64,000 nt of DNA, taken from the NCBI RefSeq assembly GCF_025370755.1, contig NZ_JAMXFC010000030.1:1-64000 (forward strand), given 5' to 3'. Below, piece after piece: positions 18,858 to 27,820 of this stretch. The notes beneath the pieces are model-generated. The model was not told the DNA's origin, did not search any database, and worked only from the letters and a program-made list of their open reading frames with translations. Within the stretch, counting starts at the first letter, position 1, and the number at the start of each line of letters is the position of its first letter. The DNA is from Laspinema sp. D2d. Lineage in GTDB: Bacteria > Cyanobacteriota > Cyanobacteriia > Cyanobacteriales > Laspinemataceae. The translations under genes and the position numbers were made by a program.

Positions 18858-20849
18858 TTAAGACAAGACTTGCCAAATTTTAATCGTTTCGTCCCAACTG
18901 CCACTAATCACCAGTTTACCATCGGGCGCAAAAATCACCGCATTCACTGCCCCGGTATGTCCATTCAGGGTAGTGACATGGTTCGCGGAAAACTGGCCTT
19001 TTTCCTGGCGAATCTGCCACAGATTTAAGGTTTGGTCGGTACTGCCACTGACAATATGTTTGCCATTGGGAGAAAAAGCGACAGAATTCACCATATCCCG
19101 ATGGCCGGATAAGGTAGTGATTAGCTTTCCTGTGGCAAAATTCCAAAGTTTAAGGGTTTTATCTTTACTGCCACTGACTAAAAGTGTGCCATCGGGACTG
19201 ATTGCTAAACAGTTCACCGATTGCAGATGTCCCCCCAGGGTATAGCGCACTTTATGGTGTTTTAAATCCCAAATTTGGATGGCGTTATCCAGTCCGCCAC
19301 TGGCTAAATATTCACTCTTCGGTCCGATCGCAATGGATTTAATCATTCCTGAACGACCGGCCAAAGTACACAAAGGTGAGACAGAAACGTTTCCTTTGGG
19401 TCCCGTTCCGATCTGCCAAAGTCGCACGGTTCTATCCTCAGAACCGGATGCTAAAATTGTGCCCGTGGTGTTAAAAGCGAGGGAATTAACATCCCGTAAA
19501 TGGTCGGTTAGGGTTGCAATTTCCTGACCTGTATTCAGATGCCAAAGCTTGATGGTATCATCATCGCTGCAACTCGCTAACAGAGTTCCATCAGGAGAGA
19601 TAGCAAGTCCATTGATGGATTTGCTATGACCCGAGAGACCTCGGATAGTTTCCCCGGTAAAAAAATTCCAAATCAGGATGCGATCATCGAGACTGCCACT
19701 GGCGAGAATGTGACTGTTGGGGGCGATCGCCAAACAAGTTACCCAAGAGGTATGGCCCGTGAGGGTCCGGACACACCGAGGGCCGCTATGGGTTGAGGTG
19801 TGATTGCTAATCGGGGGTTTCGAGAAAAGGGCCACCGGACTCCCTCGATCGCCCGGGGGTAGTAAATTATGGGTGGAGGGGGGTTTCATGAACTGGGGCG
19901 TTTGAATCCGGGTAGCGGCGTTGCGGAGTTCCTGGCGATCGCCCTGGGGTAAAACAGCGGCCAAATCGATCAAGACGGCCTGGGCGGATTGATAGCGATC
20001 GCTCAAATTATCTTTAATCATTTTATCCAGGATATCCCCCAGACGCGGGGCGATCGTCCGCCCTCGATTCTTCAAATACTCCCGCCAAATACAGCCCTTA
20101 ATCGGGTCAAACAGTCCATCAGGTTTTGCACCCGTCAGCAAGTGAATACAAGTCACCCCTAACCCATACAAATCACTGGCCGGATAAGCTTTGCCACTGC
20201 GCAGTTGTTCGATCGGGGCATAACAGGTGGTCCCAACTTTTGTCCCCGGTTTCGCAAAGGAAGCATCGGTTAGTTGTTTGGCGACCCCAAAATCAATCAA
20301 AATGAGTTGACCATCGCGCTTACGTCGCAACAAATTAACCGGGGTTATATCGCGGTGAATCACATTTTTGGAGTGGACAAATTGTAGAACTGGCAAGACT
20401 TTAGCCAGAAGTTCACAAATTTTATCCTCCCGAAATGGACCCCCCTCTTTGAGTTCATGCCAGAGGGTTTTACCATCAATATACTCCTGCACCAAATACA
20501 GCCGTTTGTCCTGTTCAAACGAGGCCAGCAGACTCGGAATTTGGGGATGTTCTCCCAGTTCATACAGTCGGACTGCTTCTTGGTTAAAGAGGGTCACGGC
20601 CTTCTCAAATACTCCTTGTCTGGATTCACTACTGCCTTGTAGGGTCGGCAGTAGTTGTTTAATGGCACAGGGGGCATTCAGACGGTCTTCATCGATCGCA
20701 AAAAAGGTTCTGCCAAATCCCCCTCGGGCGATCGGTTTAATCGCTCGATAGCGTTCTTTCAGCAGTAACTTTGAGCCGCAACTTTGACAAATTGAAGTCT
20801 TCGGCAGATTTTGGGGATTTTGACAAGAGGGATTTAGGCAGTAGCTCAT
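18858..20849 (-). CDS. Ser/Thr protein kinase with seven WD40 repeats (HRDITP variant)
   Basis: About 663 residues: a zinc-ribbon-like N-terminus (CLNPSCQNPQ... CQSCG), a kinase domain (about 33-295), a linker with RIQTPQFMKPPST, and seven WD40 repeats (about 360-663). The glycine loop (ARGGFGRTF), CAIKQLLP and IDFGVAKQ are intact. The catalytic loop reads HRDITPVN rather than HRDIKPEN: Thr169 replaces the Lys that normally steadies the gamma-phosphate in Ser/Thr kinases. The catalytic Asp is kept, so activity may be reduced rather than lost. The start is placed at MSYCLNPS, as in its neighbours. It is the first gene of the row. Confidence 0.88.
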   Translation of the reverse strand: MSYCLNPSCQNPQNLPKTSICQSCGSKLLLKERYRAIKPIARGGFGRTFFAIDEDRLNAPCAIKQLLPTLQGSSESRQGVFEKAVTLFNQEAVRLYELGEHPQIPSLLASFEQDKRLYLVQEYIDGKTLWHELKEGGPFREDKICELLAKVLPVLQFVHSKNVIHRDITPVNLLRRKRDGQLILIDFGVAKQLTDASFAKPGTKVGTTCYAPIEQLRSGKAYPASDLYGLGVTCIHLLTGAKPDGLFDPIKGCIWREYLKNRGRTIAPRLGDILDKMIKDNLSDRYQSAQAVLIDLAAVLPQGDRQELRNAATRIQTPQFMKPPSTHNLLPPGDRGSPVALFSKPPISNHTSTHSGPRCVRTLTGHTSWVTCLAIAPNSHILASGSLDDRILIWNFFTGETIRGLSGHSKSINGLAISPDGTLLASCSDDDTIKLWHLNTGQEIATLTDHLRDVNSLAFNTTGTILASGSEDRTVRLWQIGTGPKGNVSVSPLCTLAGRSGMIKSIAIGPKSEYLASGGLDNAIQIWDLKHHKVRYTLGGHLQSVNCLAISPDGTLLVSGSKDKTLKLWNFATGKLITTLSGHRDMVNSVAFSPNGKHIVSGSTDQTLNLWQIRQEKGQFSANHVTTLNGHTGAVNAVIFAPDGKLVISGSWDETIKIWQVLS

Positions 20850-21334
20850 ATAGGGGCAGGCGATGAACCGATTTAGTTTTATTTTGCCTTGAAGCTGTCC
20901 AAGTATTTCAACCATCCTGAGCAGAACCCCTCTGCCGCTGTGGTCGTTTGATCGTTTTTGCAGCGATCGCCCCGGAGTTTTGTAGTCCTCCCTTAGTCCT
21001 CTCAGGGCTAACCTGTCGGGACTTTCTTCGAGGAACTACCCTTCGGGATCAACAGATTTTTAGCCCAACTTTTACACTTTTTGAATATTTATTAATTTTT
21101 ATGGATTAACCCTCTCCATGCCTTGGGTTATATGCTATTATCTGGTTTCAATCCGGTCGGCTATTTTTGAGGAAAGGCTTACATTCTTCTCCTGAAAAAA
21201 ATTCCCTCTCTCCCTCCGCTTTCCCCGGTCCAAAGACGCGGTTTCCCGTCAGAGCACCATCCTTCAAGCCAGACCTATTTTTCGGCGAATAATGGGGGTA
21301 TTCTGTATCAATAACCCTTCCCTAAATTTGGAGA
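20850..21334. other. Intergenic region upstream of the kinase row
   Basis: 485 bases between the response regulator and the first kinase gene, so it must hold the promoter of that kinase. No gene, strong hairpin or recognised operator was found. Confidence 0.5.
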
Positions 21335-21742
21335 TTATTCTGCGACTTCTGACGGATAATTACTATTAATAAAATTTCCCACCACTTGACGCAGTTGGGC
21401 GGCATCAAAGGGCTTAGTTAAATATTCCGTTGCTCCCGCTAACCGACCTTGGACCTTATCAAACAGACCATCGCGAGCGGTGAGCATGACAATGGGCAGT
21501 TCTTGAAATTGAGGGATGTTCCTGACGGTTCGACAAAGCTCTAAGCCATCGATTCCGGGCATTGAAACATCGAGCAACAAAATAGCCACCTGCTCATGAT
21601 AAATCATTGACAAAGCATCCACGGCATTATCTGCAACGAGAACGCGATAATCCTGAGCCAATGCTCGCTTAACTAAATCTTGCATGACGATACTATCATC
21701 GACTGCTAGAATGGTGGCTACGGGACTATTATTTTCAGACAT
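21335..21742 (-). CDS. Single-domain CheY-like response regulator
   Basis: Receiver domain alone (135 residues), the output of a two-component phosphorelay. The acidic pocket Asp15/Asp16 (AVDDS), the phospho-acceptor Asp58 (LLLDVSMPGIDG), the Thr of MLTAR and Lys110 (YLTKPFD) are all present. With no effector domain it would act by protein contact, like CheY/PilH types. No histidine kinase lies next to it. The partner could be the chemoreceptor pathway or a hybrid kinase elsewhere. Confidence 0.93.
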   Translation of the reverse strand: MSENNSPVATILAVDDSIVMQDLVKRALAQDYRVLVADNAVDALSMIYHEQVAILLLDVSMPGIDGLELCRTVRNIPQFQELPIVMLTARDGLFDKVQGRLAGATEYLTKPFDAAQLRQVVGNFINSNYPSEVAE

Positions 21743-22504
21743 TTTTTCTCTCCAGTCCTTAAAAACACTTCAGATGGACAGGTTAGAATCGCAACAGCTT
21801 GACTGGCTTTTCCGCCAAATCTGGGTTGACTCAATTCAGACGATACACTATCCCCTGAACGATGGGCATATCTCTCTCTTTAACTTTACCCTATTTTTTC
21901 CAGGATATAACGAATAGGGTTCAGAAACAAAATTCAGGGTTTTGGTGAATGAGGCTACAGTGGTTTTACCTAGATTAAACCCTGAGAACAACCGCCCTTC
22001 GCCCTCTAAAGGCGATCGCCCTCTATTCTCGCTATCAAACCTCCCTATTTTCCCCTTAGCTTCATCATTCTTAAACCTTTGATAAAGTTGGCTCAAGTTG
22101 ACTGCTGGATTAATTCCAGAGGGTCGGTTCTTCATCAAGGCGGGATTCAAATTTTTGACCCTTTCTGACACCGAGTTATGTCATTCGTCCCTTTTCTTTT
22201 TTTCCAGTTGACTCCAAGGATATAACCCTTGCGGTTGATGTCAACGGTCCACTCTCTGCGCAGGGGGGTTCCAGAATTTTCAGCCTGTAAACTTGACCGT
22301 TATTCGATGGAGAAAGCCCTCCCCTAGATCTGACAATTCTCTGAAGCAATCACCCCAAAAACCATGCCGGTGACCCCTGGGGAACGGGGGTTAGGTCCGA
22401 TTCCCCCCCCAGACTTGGAAAAACTCTCCTGAAACAGTTACCGGACCCGGTTCATCCCTCACCCCATCAGACGCAGAGACTTAAAGACTCCCGGAAGTCA
22501 ACCT
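21743..22504. other. Intergenic region, no supported gene
   Basis: 762 bases. A 107-codon - strand frame (21848-22171) exists, but its translation has no family resemblance and an irregular composition, so I do not call it. The stretch near 22370-22420 is G/C-run-rich. No clear terminator or promoter was found. Confidence 0.5.
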
Positions 22505-23362
22505 CTAACCCCCAAGATTAGCGGCTTCCGGTTGGGGTTTTTTGGCCTTTGGAGGTTTGCGCTGACCCATCCCCAAGGCGGGTAATAGTTTGTCTTTGAA
22601 GAAGATACTCAGGGTCACAAATAATGCAATGATTAAGGCCCCAATTCCAATGGGACTCGGGACCCAAAATCGGGTCTCCAGATGATTCAGTTGTCCCGGT
22701 TGCAAAGTCCAGACCAGTTGCCGTCCCTCATTGCGAATCTCTGGGATTAGTCCATTGTCGGAAACGACGGCGGTTGCACCCCAGGGCGTATTTAATGTAA
22801 ATTCCAGATCGAATAGGACTCCTGGACTGACGATGACCGTGCCATTGGAGGAAATTACCCCGAGCGATCGCAAATCTAATTCATAATTGAGGTGATTATA
22901 AATCGCCAGTAAAAAGTTTCGTTGTCTGATCGCCATCTGAGAAGAAATATCCGGAATTTGCGCCTCGGGGGAATTCGTTAACTCCCCTTTATTTTCATCA
23001 GCGGGATTAAAAAATTGGTTGAACTTGTCTACTAATTCCGCTCCATTATTAAACGGAATTTTTACCGTAATTTCTCGGTCAGAACTGCGCTTAACCTGGC
23101 CGTGCAATTGGCGCGTCCGCCGTTCGATACTTTCTAACCAAGCTTCAGCGGTAGAACTACTAAAGGCTTTGAGTCGTTCTCCCAATTGGATATGTTGGAC
23201 AATTTCTCCATGAGTTTGACTCTCAAAGTTAATCCCCACATCATATTCCACACAGCCGGTGAGCAACATCGGGACCAGTAACAGGACAATCCAGATTCGC
23301 GATCGCTGCACTCTCCCTTGAATCCACTCCCCGACCATCCTCCCAAAAACTGCTAATTTCAC
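22505..23362 (-). CDS. DUF3153-type lipoprotein
   Basis: Lipoprotein of 285 residues of the cyanobacterial DUF3153 group, function unknown. The signal peptide has a lipobox LLTGC with the lipidated Cys at about 37; a start at Met9 is also possible. The outer part contains YDVGINFESQTHGEIVQHIQLGERLK and KIPFNNGAELVDKFNQFF. A C-terminal hydrophobic helix (about 240-258) and a basic tail (KPPKAKKPQPE) follow, so it is held in the membrane at both ends. The pmbA stop-to-start gap of 53 bases upstream suggests co-transcription with pmbA. Confidence 0.75.
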   Translation of the reverse strand: MKLAVFGRMVGEWIQGRVQRSRIWIVLLLVPMLLTGCVEYDVGINFESQTHGEIVQHIQLGERLKAFSSSTAEAWLESIERRTRQLHGQVKRSSDREITVKIPFNNGAELVDKFNQFFNPADENKGELTNSPEAQIPDISSQMAIRQRNFLLAIYNHLNYELDLRSLGVISSNGTVIVSPGVLFDLEFTLNTPWGATAVVSDNGLIPEIRNEGRQLVWTLQPGQLNHLETRFWVPSPIGIGALIIALFVTLSIFFKDKLLPALGMGQRKPPKAKKPQPEAANLGG

Positions 23363-23415
23363 AAATTTTTCTCCCTCCAGTCAATGGATTAACTCATGTT
23401 TTAACAACTAGAAAT

Positions 23416-24828
23416 CTAACCTTGTCTGGCCGAAACTCCAAGTTTACCAAACAGCATACTGGGCAAGAATGCACCGCCACCTACCCAGTCCCGTTCTTGA
23501 CTAAAATCTACTAAATTGTCAAAGGCTTCAAAAATACTTCCGGCAACCATTGTATTTTTAACCCGCCCGACAATCTCGCCATTTTCGATTTTATAACCTA
23601 AATCTAAGTTAACCGAAAATTCTCCCGCCAGTTGATTGGATTGACCAGCCCCCAGCACTTGCTCAACAATTAATCCTTCCTTGACTCCAGCAATTAAATC
23701 AGCGGTGGAGGTACTCCCCGAATTCACGCAGAGATTGACCAAATCGGGTCCTGGGCGCGAAAGTCCACCCCGAAATCCATTTCCGGTCGATTGTAACCCG
23801 ACACGGGCAGCCCAGCGACGGTCCCAGTAAAACCCATTGACGACGCCGTTTTCAATGAGGGTATTGGGACTGGTGGGAGTGCCTTCATCGTCAAATTCAC
23901 AAGCGGAGGGACCGAGGGTGGGGTCTTCAAACAGGGTCAGGCGTTCATCAAATACTTTTTGCCCCACTTTATCCATGAGGGGGGATGCCTTTTGGACCAC
24001 GGCTTGCCCGGATAAGATGGTATCGAATAGACTACCTAGGGTACTGGCTGCCGCTCTTGGGGTGAAAAAGACGGGGAAAGAACCGCTGGTAATGGTGGCG
24101 GGACGTTCGGCGAGTTGGTATTTTCTGAGGAGGTCTTTGAGGAGGCGATCGAAGTCCGGTAGGCGATCGCGCGCCACATCATAGCTATAAGCTTGCAGGA
24201 AATCTTCCCCTTTGACTAAGTTACCGCTTAGACTGGCGCTAACCATCTGGCTCGATCGCGTGGCATACAGATCTTGACTGGTCATAATTTTGACCGTCCC
24301 ACTGCGTACATGAAAGCTGACATCCACCAGGATATCGGGGTTATAAGCATGAACTTGCTCAATTTGATTTCGCCCGACTTCCAACAACTCCTGGGTGGTT
24401 GGGGGTTGATAGTCTGAGGTTGGGGAGGACAAATGGAGGTTACTAGCGAACTCAAATTCGGCACTGTCCCCAATTTCCGAGGTTTGGACAGCAGCATCGA
24501 CTAAATCATCGAGGCGGGTGAGGTCCGTGGAACTGGCAAAGCCGATTTTGCCCTTGGAAATCACCCGGAGGGCAACCCCTTGTAGGGCTTTGGTTTGCAG
24601 GGATTTCAGGCGGTTGTTTTCAAATTCAATCGGGGTATCTTGACTGGAGACATAGTAAACTTCAGCAGAGTCTACCCGAGATTTTGCCAAGTCGAGAATT
24701 TTCTCAAGCGTCGAATCACTCACAATTTCTGTCGTTGTTACTGGTTTTCTTCTCGATCTTAGGTCGGATCGGGCTGCGATCGCTACCCGTCTGGGTTTGA
24801 ATCCGCCAAGAGAATAGGAAATGGGCAA
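23416..24828 (-). CDS. pmbA: TldD/PmbA family protein, PmbA (TldE) subunit
   Basis: 470 residues. It is the non-metal-binding half of the TldD/PmbA(TldE) heteromeric metalloprotease, which trims unfolded or leader-bearing peptides in other bacteria. It has the family layout but lacks the HExxxH zinc motif of TldD. Typical segments are EVYYVSSQDTPIEFENNRLKS, CEFDDEGTP and GYKIENGEIVGRVKNTMVAG. The first 25 residues (rich in Arg) are not conserved-looking, so translation may start further in. Its partner TldD is encoded at 42355-43734 on the other strand. Confidence 0.9.
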   Translation of the reverse strand: MPISYSLGGFKPRRVAIAARSDLRSRRKPVTTTEIVSDSTLEKILDLAKSRVDSAEVYYVSSQDTPIEFENNRLKSLQTKALQGVALRVISKGKIGFASSTDLTRLDDLVDAAVQTSEIGDSAEFEFASNLHLSSPTSDYQPPTTQELLEVGRNQIEQVHAYNPDILVDVSFHVRSGTVKIMTSQDLYATRSSQMVSASLSGNLVKGEDFLQAYSYDVARDRLPDFDRLLKDLLRKYQLAERPATITSGSFPVFFTPRAAASTLGSLFDTILSGQAVVQKASPLMDKVGQKVFDERLTLFEDPTLGPSACEFDDEGTPTSPNTLIENGVVNGFYWDRRWAARVGLQSTGNGFRGGLSRPGPDLVNLCVNSGSTSTADLIAGVKEGLIVEQVLGAGQSNQLAGEFSVNLDLGYKIENGEIVGRVKNTMVAGSIFEAFDNLVDFSQERDWVGGGAFLPSMLFGKLGVSARQG

Positions 24829-24863
24829 TAATACCAGGGGATTTTTCCAGAAATTCCGGGCAA

Positions 24864-25052
24864 TTACTCCGGTTTGGAGGGTTTGCTGGGACTACGACGG
24901 CCTTTTTCCTGCTGTTTCTGTCGTTTGAGCTGTTGAATCTCCACCAGCACCTGTTGCCACTGTGCCTTTAACTCCTGAGAGGCATCATCGCTATGAAAAT
25001 CCAAATAAGTGACTGTTTTGCGAATTAAATACTCAAATTCTGGCAAGTTCAT
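24864..25052 (-). CDS. Small hypothetical protein (62 aa)
   Basis: Function not recognised. The protein is helical and strongly charged (YLIRKTVTYLDFHSDDASQELKAQWQQVLVEIQQLKRQKQQ), with a basic Ser/Pro/Lys tail (GRRSPSKPSKPE) typical of small cyanobacterial proteins. It lies 35 bases upstream of pmbA on the same strand and is probably its operon leader gene. Confidence 0.6.
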   Translation of the reverse strand: MNLPEFEYLIRKTVTYLDFHSDDASQELKAQWQQVLVEIQQLKRQKQQEKGRRSPSKPSKPE

Positions 25053-25216
25053 AAGTGCTATTTTTTAAACCAATGCTTGTGAGAAGTTTCACAAAATATT
25101 CCACCTAAGTATATATTATAACAAATTTTCAAACCGGAAACTTCCCCCAAATTTTAATCTTGTCAATGCTTCCTAATGGTAAAACTTGGGAACCTTACAA
25201 GTCCCTGCAATAGAAA

Positions 25217-25259
25217 CAACGTAACCCTCACTTGTTAGTTACAAGTGAGGGTTACGTTG
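25217..25259 (-). terminator. Perfect 19-bp hairpin after the ABC operon
   Basis: CAACGTAACCCTCACTTGT and its exact reverse complement, with a 5-base loop (TAGTT). It sits 44 bases beyond the stop of the ABC ATPase gene; on the - strand it is followed by GTTTCTATT, a modest T-rich tract. It is most likely the operon terminator, though the unusually long perfect stem would also fit a bidirectional barrier ahead of the 25052 gene. Confidence 0.75.
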
Positions 25260-25302
25260 ACGATTCTCCCGCGCCCTAACTCAGGAGGAATTTCTGATGC
25301 TA

Positions 25303-26136
25303 TCAATCATCTTGAGTGAAATAGCGATCAAGAAAATTAAGGGCATGATTTCGCAACTCGTAATACCGCTTATCATCCCGCAAGGCGGCGCGATCGCGTG
25401 GATGAGGAAAAGGCACGTGCAGAATTTCCCCGATCTGGGCTTGGGGACCATTGGTCATCATCACAATTCGGTCTGACATAAACAGCGCCTCATCTACATC
25501 GTGAGTAATCATCATCACCGCCTGGGGATGGTGTTCCCAAATGTCTAATACCTGTCGTTGTAATTTCCCTCGGGTGAGGGCATCCAAAGCCCCAAAAGGT
25601 TCATCCATTAACAGCATCTTGGGTCGAATCGCCAACGCCCGAGCAATTCCGACCCGTTGCTTCATCCCCCCGGAAATTTCATCGGGGTATTTCTCCGCTG
25701 CGGCATTGAGATTCACCATTGCTAAATGTTCATTGACGATTTCTCGCTTCTCTACTTCGGGCAAACGGCGCATCACTTCATCCACTGCTAGTCGCACATT
25801 CTCTCGCACGGTCAGCCAAGGTAGGAGGGAATACTGCTGGAAAACCATCATGCGTTCTGCTCCTGGCTTAGAAATGGGTTGTCCCTCCAAGGTAACTTGG
25901 CCTGAACTGGCTTGCTCTAGCCCTGCGACAATCTTCAGTAAAGTCGATTTGCCACAGCCGGAGTGACCAATAATCGAAATATACTCATCGGACTGGACGG
26001 TTAAATCGATACCGTCTAAAATAACAGACTGACCGCCATTGGCATTGGGGTAGGCTTTGATTAAATCACGAATGACTAAAAAATCCTCGGTTGAACGAGT
26101 TTCAGTATTAAAGGAATAGTTACTGGGTTTAACCAC
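25303..26136 (-). CDS. NitT/TauT-type ABC transporter ATPase (NrtD/CmpD-like)
   Basis: ATP-binding subunit of 277 residues. Walker A is GHSGCGKST, the Q-loop lies in VFQQYSLLPWLTV, the signature is ISGGMKQRVGIARALA, Walker B is LLMDEPFGALD and the switch His lies in MMITHDVDEAL. Closest by eye to NrtD/CmpD/CynD. It has no fused substrate-binding domain, unlike NrtC. Last gene of the permease - binding protein - ATPase operon, 133 bases after the binding-protein gene. It energises uptake of the same solute. Confidence 0.92.
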   Translation of the reverse strand: MVKPSNYSFNTETRSTEDFLVIRDLIKAYPNANGGQSVILDGIDLTVQSDEYISIIGHSGCGKSTLLKIVAGLEQASSGQVTLEGQPISKPGAERMMVFQQYSLLPWLTVRENVRLAVDEVMRRLPEVEKREIVNEHLAMVNLNAAAEKYPDEISGGMKQRVGIARALAIRPKMLLMDEPFGALDALTRGKLQRQVLDIWEHHPQAVMMITHDVDEALFMSDRIVMMTNGPQAQIGEILHVPFPHPRDRAALRDDKRYYELRNHALNFLDRYFTQDD

Positions 26137-26269
26137 GATTCACCTCGCTAAATGGATTTGAATAAAACAGAACGTTATGAGGAACAGAAACAGCCCAAAC
26201 GTTGGGTGCGATCGCCGTTGGATAGATATCAAATCTCACAGGAAAGCGATCTCATATCCAAACGGATAT

Positions 26270-27682
26270 CTACGATAGAAAAAACTTAACCGGAGCCTTA
26301 GCCCTAATTTCAAAACTGTTCAGATAGCCTACGGGGTTGCTAGGGTCGAAGGATTTGCGATCGATAAACACCTCCCCGGGTTCTACTTTGTAATCCTCCC
26401 CTGGACAGGGAATCCCCATCTCGGTGGCAATCTCACGATAGAGGTCCGTACGCCAAGTGCGACGGGCCAATGCTTCCGCATCCGTGGGAAACTTTTCAAC
26501 CTGTCCCCATCGGGCCGCCTGGGTCATTAGCCAGAGGGCCTGAGATTGCCATAAAAAGGTAGAATGATCCCCTGGGGGATGAGGTAAATCATCGGGCAGT
26601 GCATCAAAAATGGTGGTGTCAAGATGAGAAACTATGCGCTCTTGACCATCAAACCCTCCATAGTTGTAGTCGCCAACAATCCCGGGACGAGTGAACTTGG
26701 CCGGTGCGCCAGTAAAGGCTCGGTCGGAAATAATTTCGGCCACTTCTTCCCGATTACGGGGGTCACCGCAATACTGACAAGCCTCAATCATGGCCTTCAC
26801 CAAGGAACGATAAGTGCGGGGATTTTCATCAATAAAAGACTCCATCACGCCCAAAATCCGGTCTGGATGGCCGCGCCAGAGTTCCTTACCCTGAGCAAAG
26901 GTAAAACCCACCCCTTCATTCCCTGTAATTGCCCGACTATTCCAAGGTTCAGCCACCATATACCCCTGCATTGCCCCAATTCGCACATTGGTAACCATCT
27001 GCGGGGGGGGAATGATCATGAGCCGAAAGGTGGCGATCGGGTCGATTCCCGCTGCTGCTGCCAGATAGCGAACGAAGTATTCATAGATAGCTGAACTCAG
27101 GACCACCGCCCAGATTCGCTTCTCTGAGGGTAAGCTGTCAAAGTAATTGCGAAAGTCCCGGGCAAAGCGATCGAGGTCTCCGTTGTATTCTCGCAGGGGT
27201 CGCAGTCCGCTATCCCACATCCGGCGATTCATGGTCATTGCATTGCCGTGGCGGTGAATGGTCATCGCACCACACATGGGTGCATGACGCGCACCTTCTG
27301 CCCCTAAGCGAGCATTGGTAATACAACCGGATACCACGGGGGCGGCATCCAAACGGCCAAAGATGAGCCCGTCTCGGGATGTCCCCCAACTGGCTTCACG
27401 GTTGAGGGTGACATTGAGTCCGTACTTATAAAAAAAGCCTTTTTGGGCGGCTACGGCAAAAGGGGCGCAATCATTGACCGGCACATAGCCTACCCGAAGA
27501 TTAGGCTGTTCTAAAGTGCTGGGGTCAATTACCTGGTCAATTTCAAAGGGTTGAGATGCCGCATTGCTTCGAGAGTTGCCTCTTGATGGGCCCGATAAGG
27601 CTTGACTACAGGCAGAAAGGGCTAATCCCGCAGAAAATCCAGCTACTCCCTTGAGTAGCGATCGCCGACTTATATAACTCAT
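26270..27682 (-). CDS. NrtA/CmpA-like ABC substrate-binding lipoprotein
   Basis: Solute receptor of 470 residues. It has a twin-arginine signal (SRRSLLKG, Arg6-Arg7) running into a lipobox with Cys25, so it is exported folded and tethered to the membrane. The mature domain has the NrtA/CmpA fold: LRVGYVPVNDCAPFAVAAQKGFF, HGNAMTMNRRMW, MQGYMVAEPWNSRAI and NEGVGFTFAQGKELW. The family binds nitrate, nitrite, bicarbonate or cyanate. A Glu in the NEGVGF segment is near where CmpA has Glu and NrtA has Lys, a hint against nitrate, but my alignment there is by eye. Substrate unknown. Confidence 0.88.
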   Translation of the reverse strand: MSYISRRSLLKGVAGFSAGLALSACSQALSGPSRGNSRSNAASQPFEIDQVIDPSTLEQPNLRVGYVPVNDCAPFAVAAQKGFFYKYGLNVTLNREASWGTSRDGLIFGRLDAAPVVSGCITNARLGAEGARHAPMCGAMTIHRHGNAMTMNRRMWDSGLRPLREYNGDLDRFARDFRNYFDSLPSEKRIWAVVLSSAIYEYFVRYLAAAAGIDPIATFRLMIIPPPQMVTNVRIGAMQGYMVAEPWNSRAITGNEGVGFTFAQGKELWRGHPDRILGVMESFIDENPRTYRSLVKAMIEACQYCGDPRNREEVAEIISDRAFTGAPAKFTRPGIVGDYNYGGFDGQERIVSHLDTTIFDALPDDLPHPPGDHSTFLWQSQALWLMTQAARWGQVEKFPTDAEALARRTWRTDLYREIATEMGIPCPGEDYKVEPGEVFIDRKSFDPSNPVGYLNSFEIRAKAPVKFFLS

Positions 27683-27820
27683 AGTTTTCCGGAAGGTCTA
27701 AAGTTCAGTAAGCTGCCTTAACAAATCCGGGTATAGGCAAACCCTCCACAGCGAGAGAGTTGCCCCCAGAGTGAATGTATGACAGGTCAGTTCGGTGACC
27801 CAAAGAGAATGATCGACGGA

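Noticed and set aside
21848..22171. 107-codon frame on the - strand upstream of the response regulator
   Set aside because: No family resemblance, no ribosome site and irregular composition; treated as non-coding.
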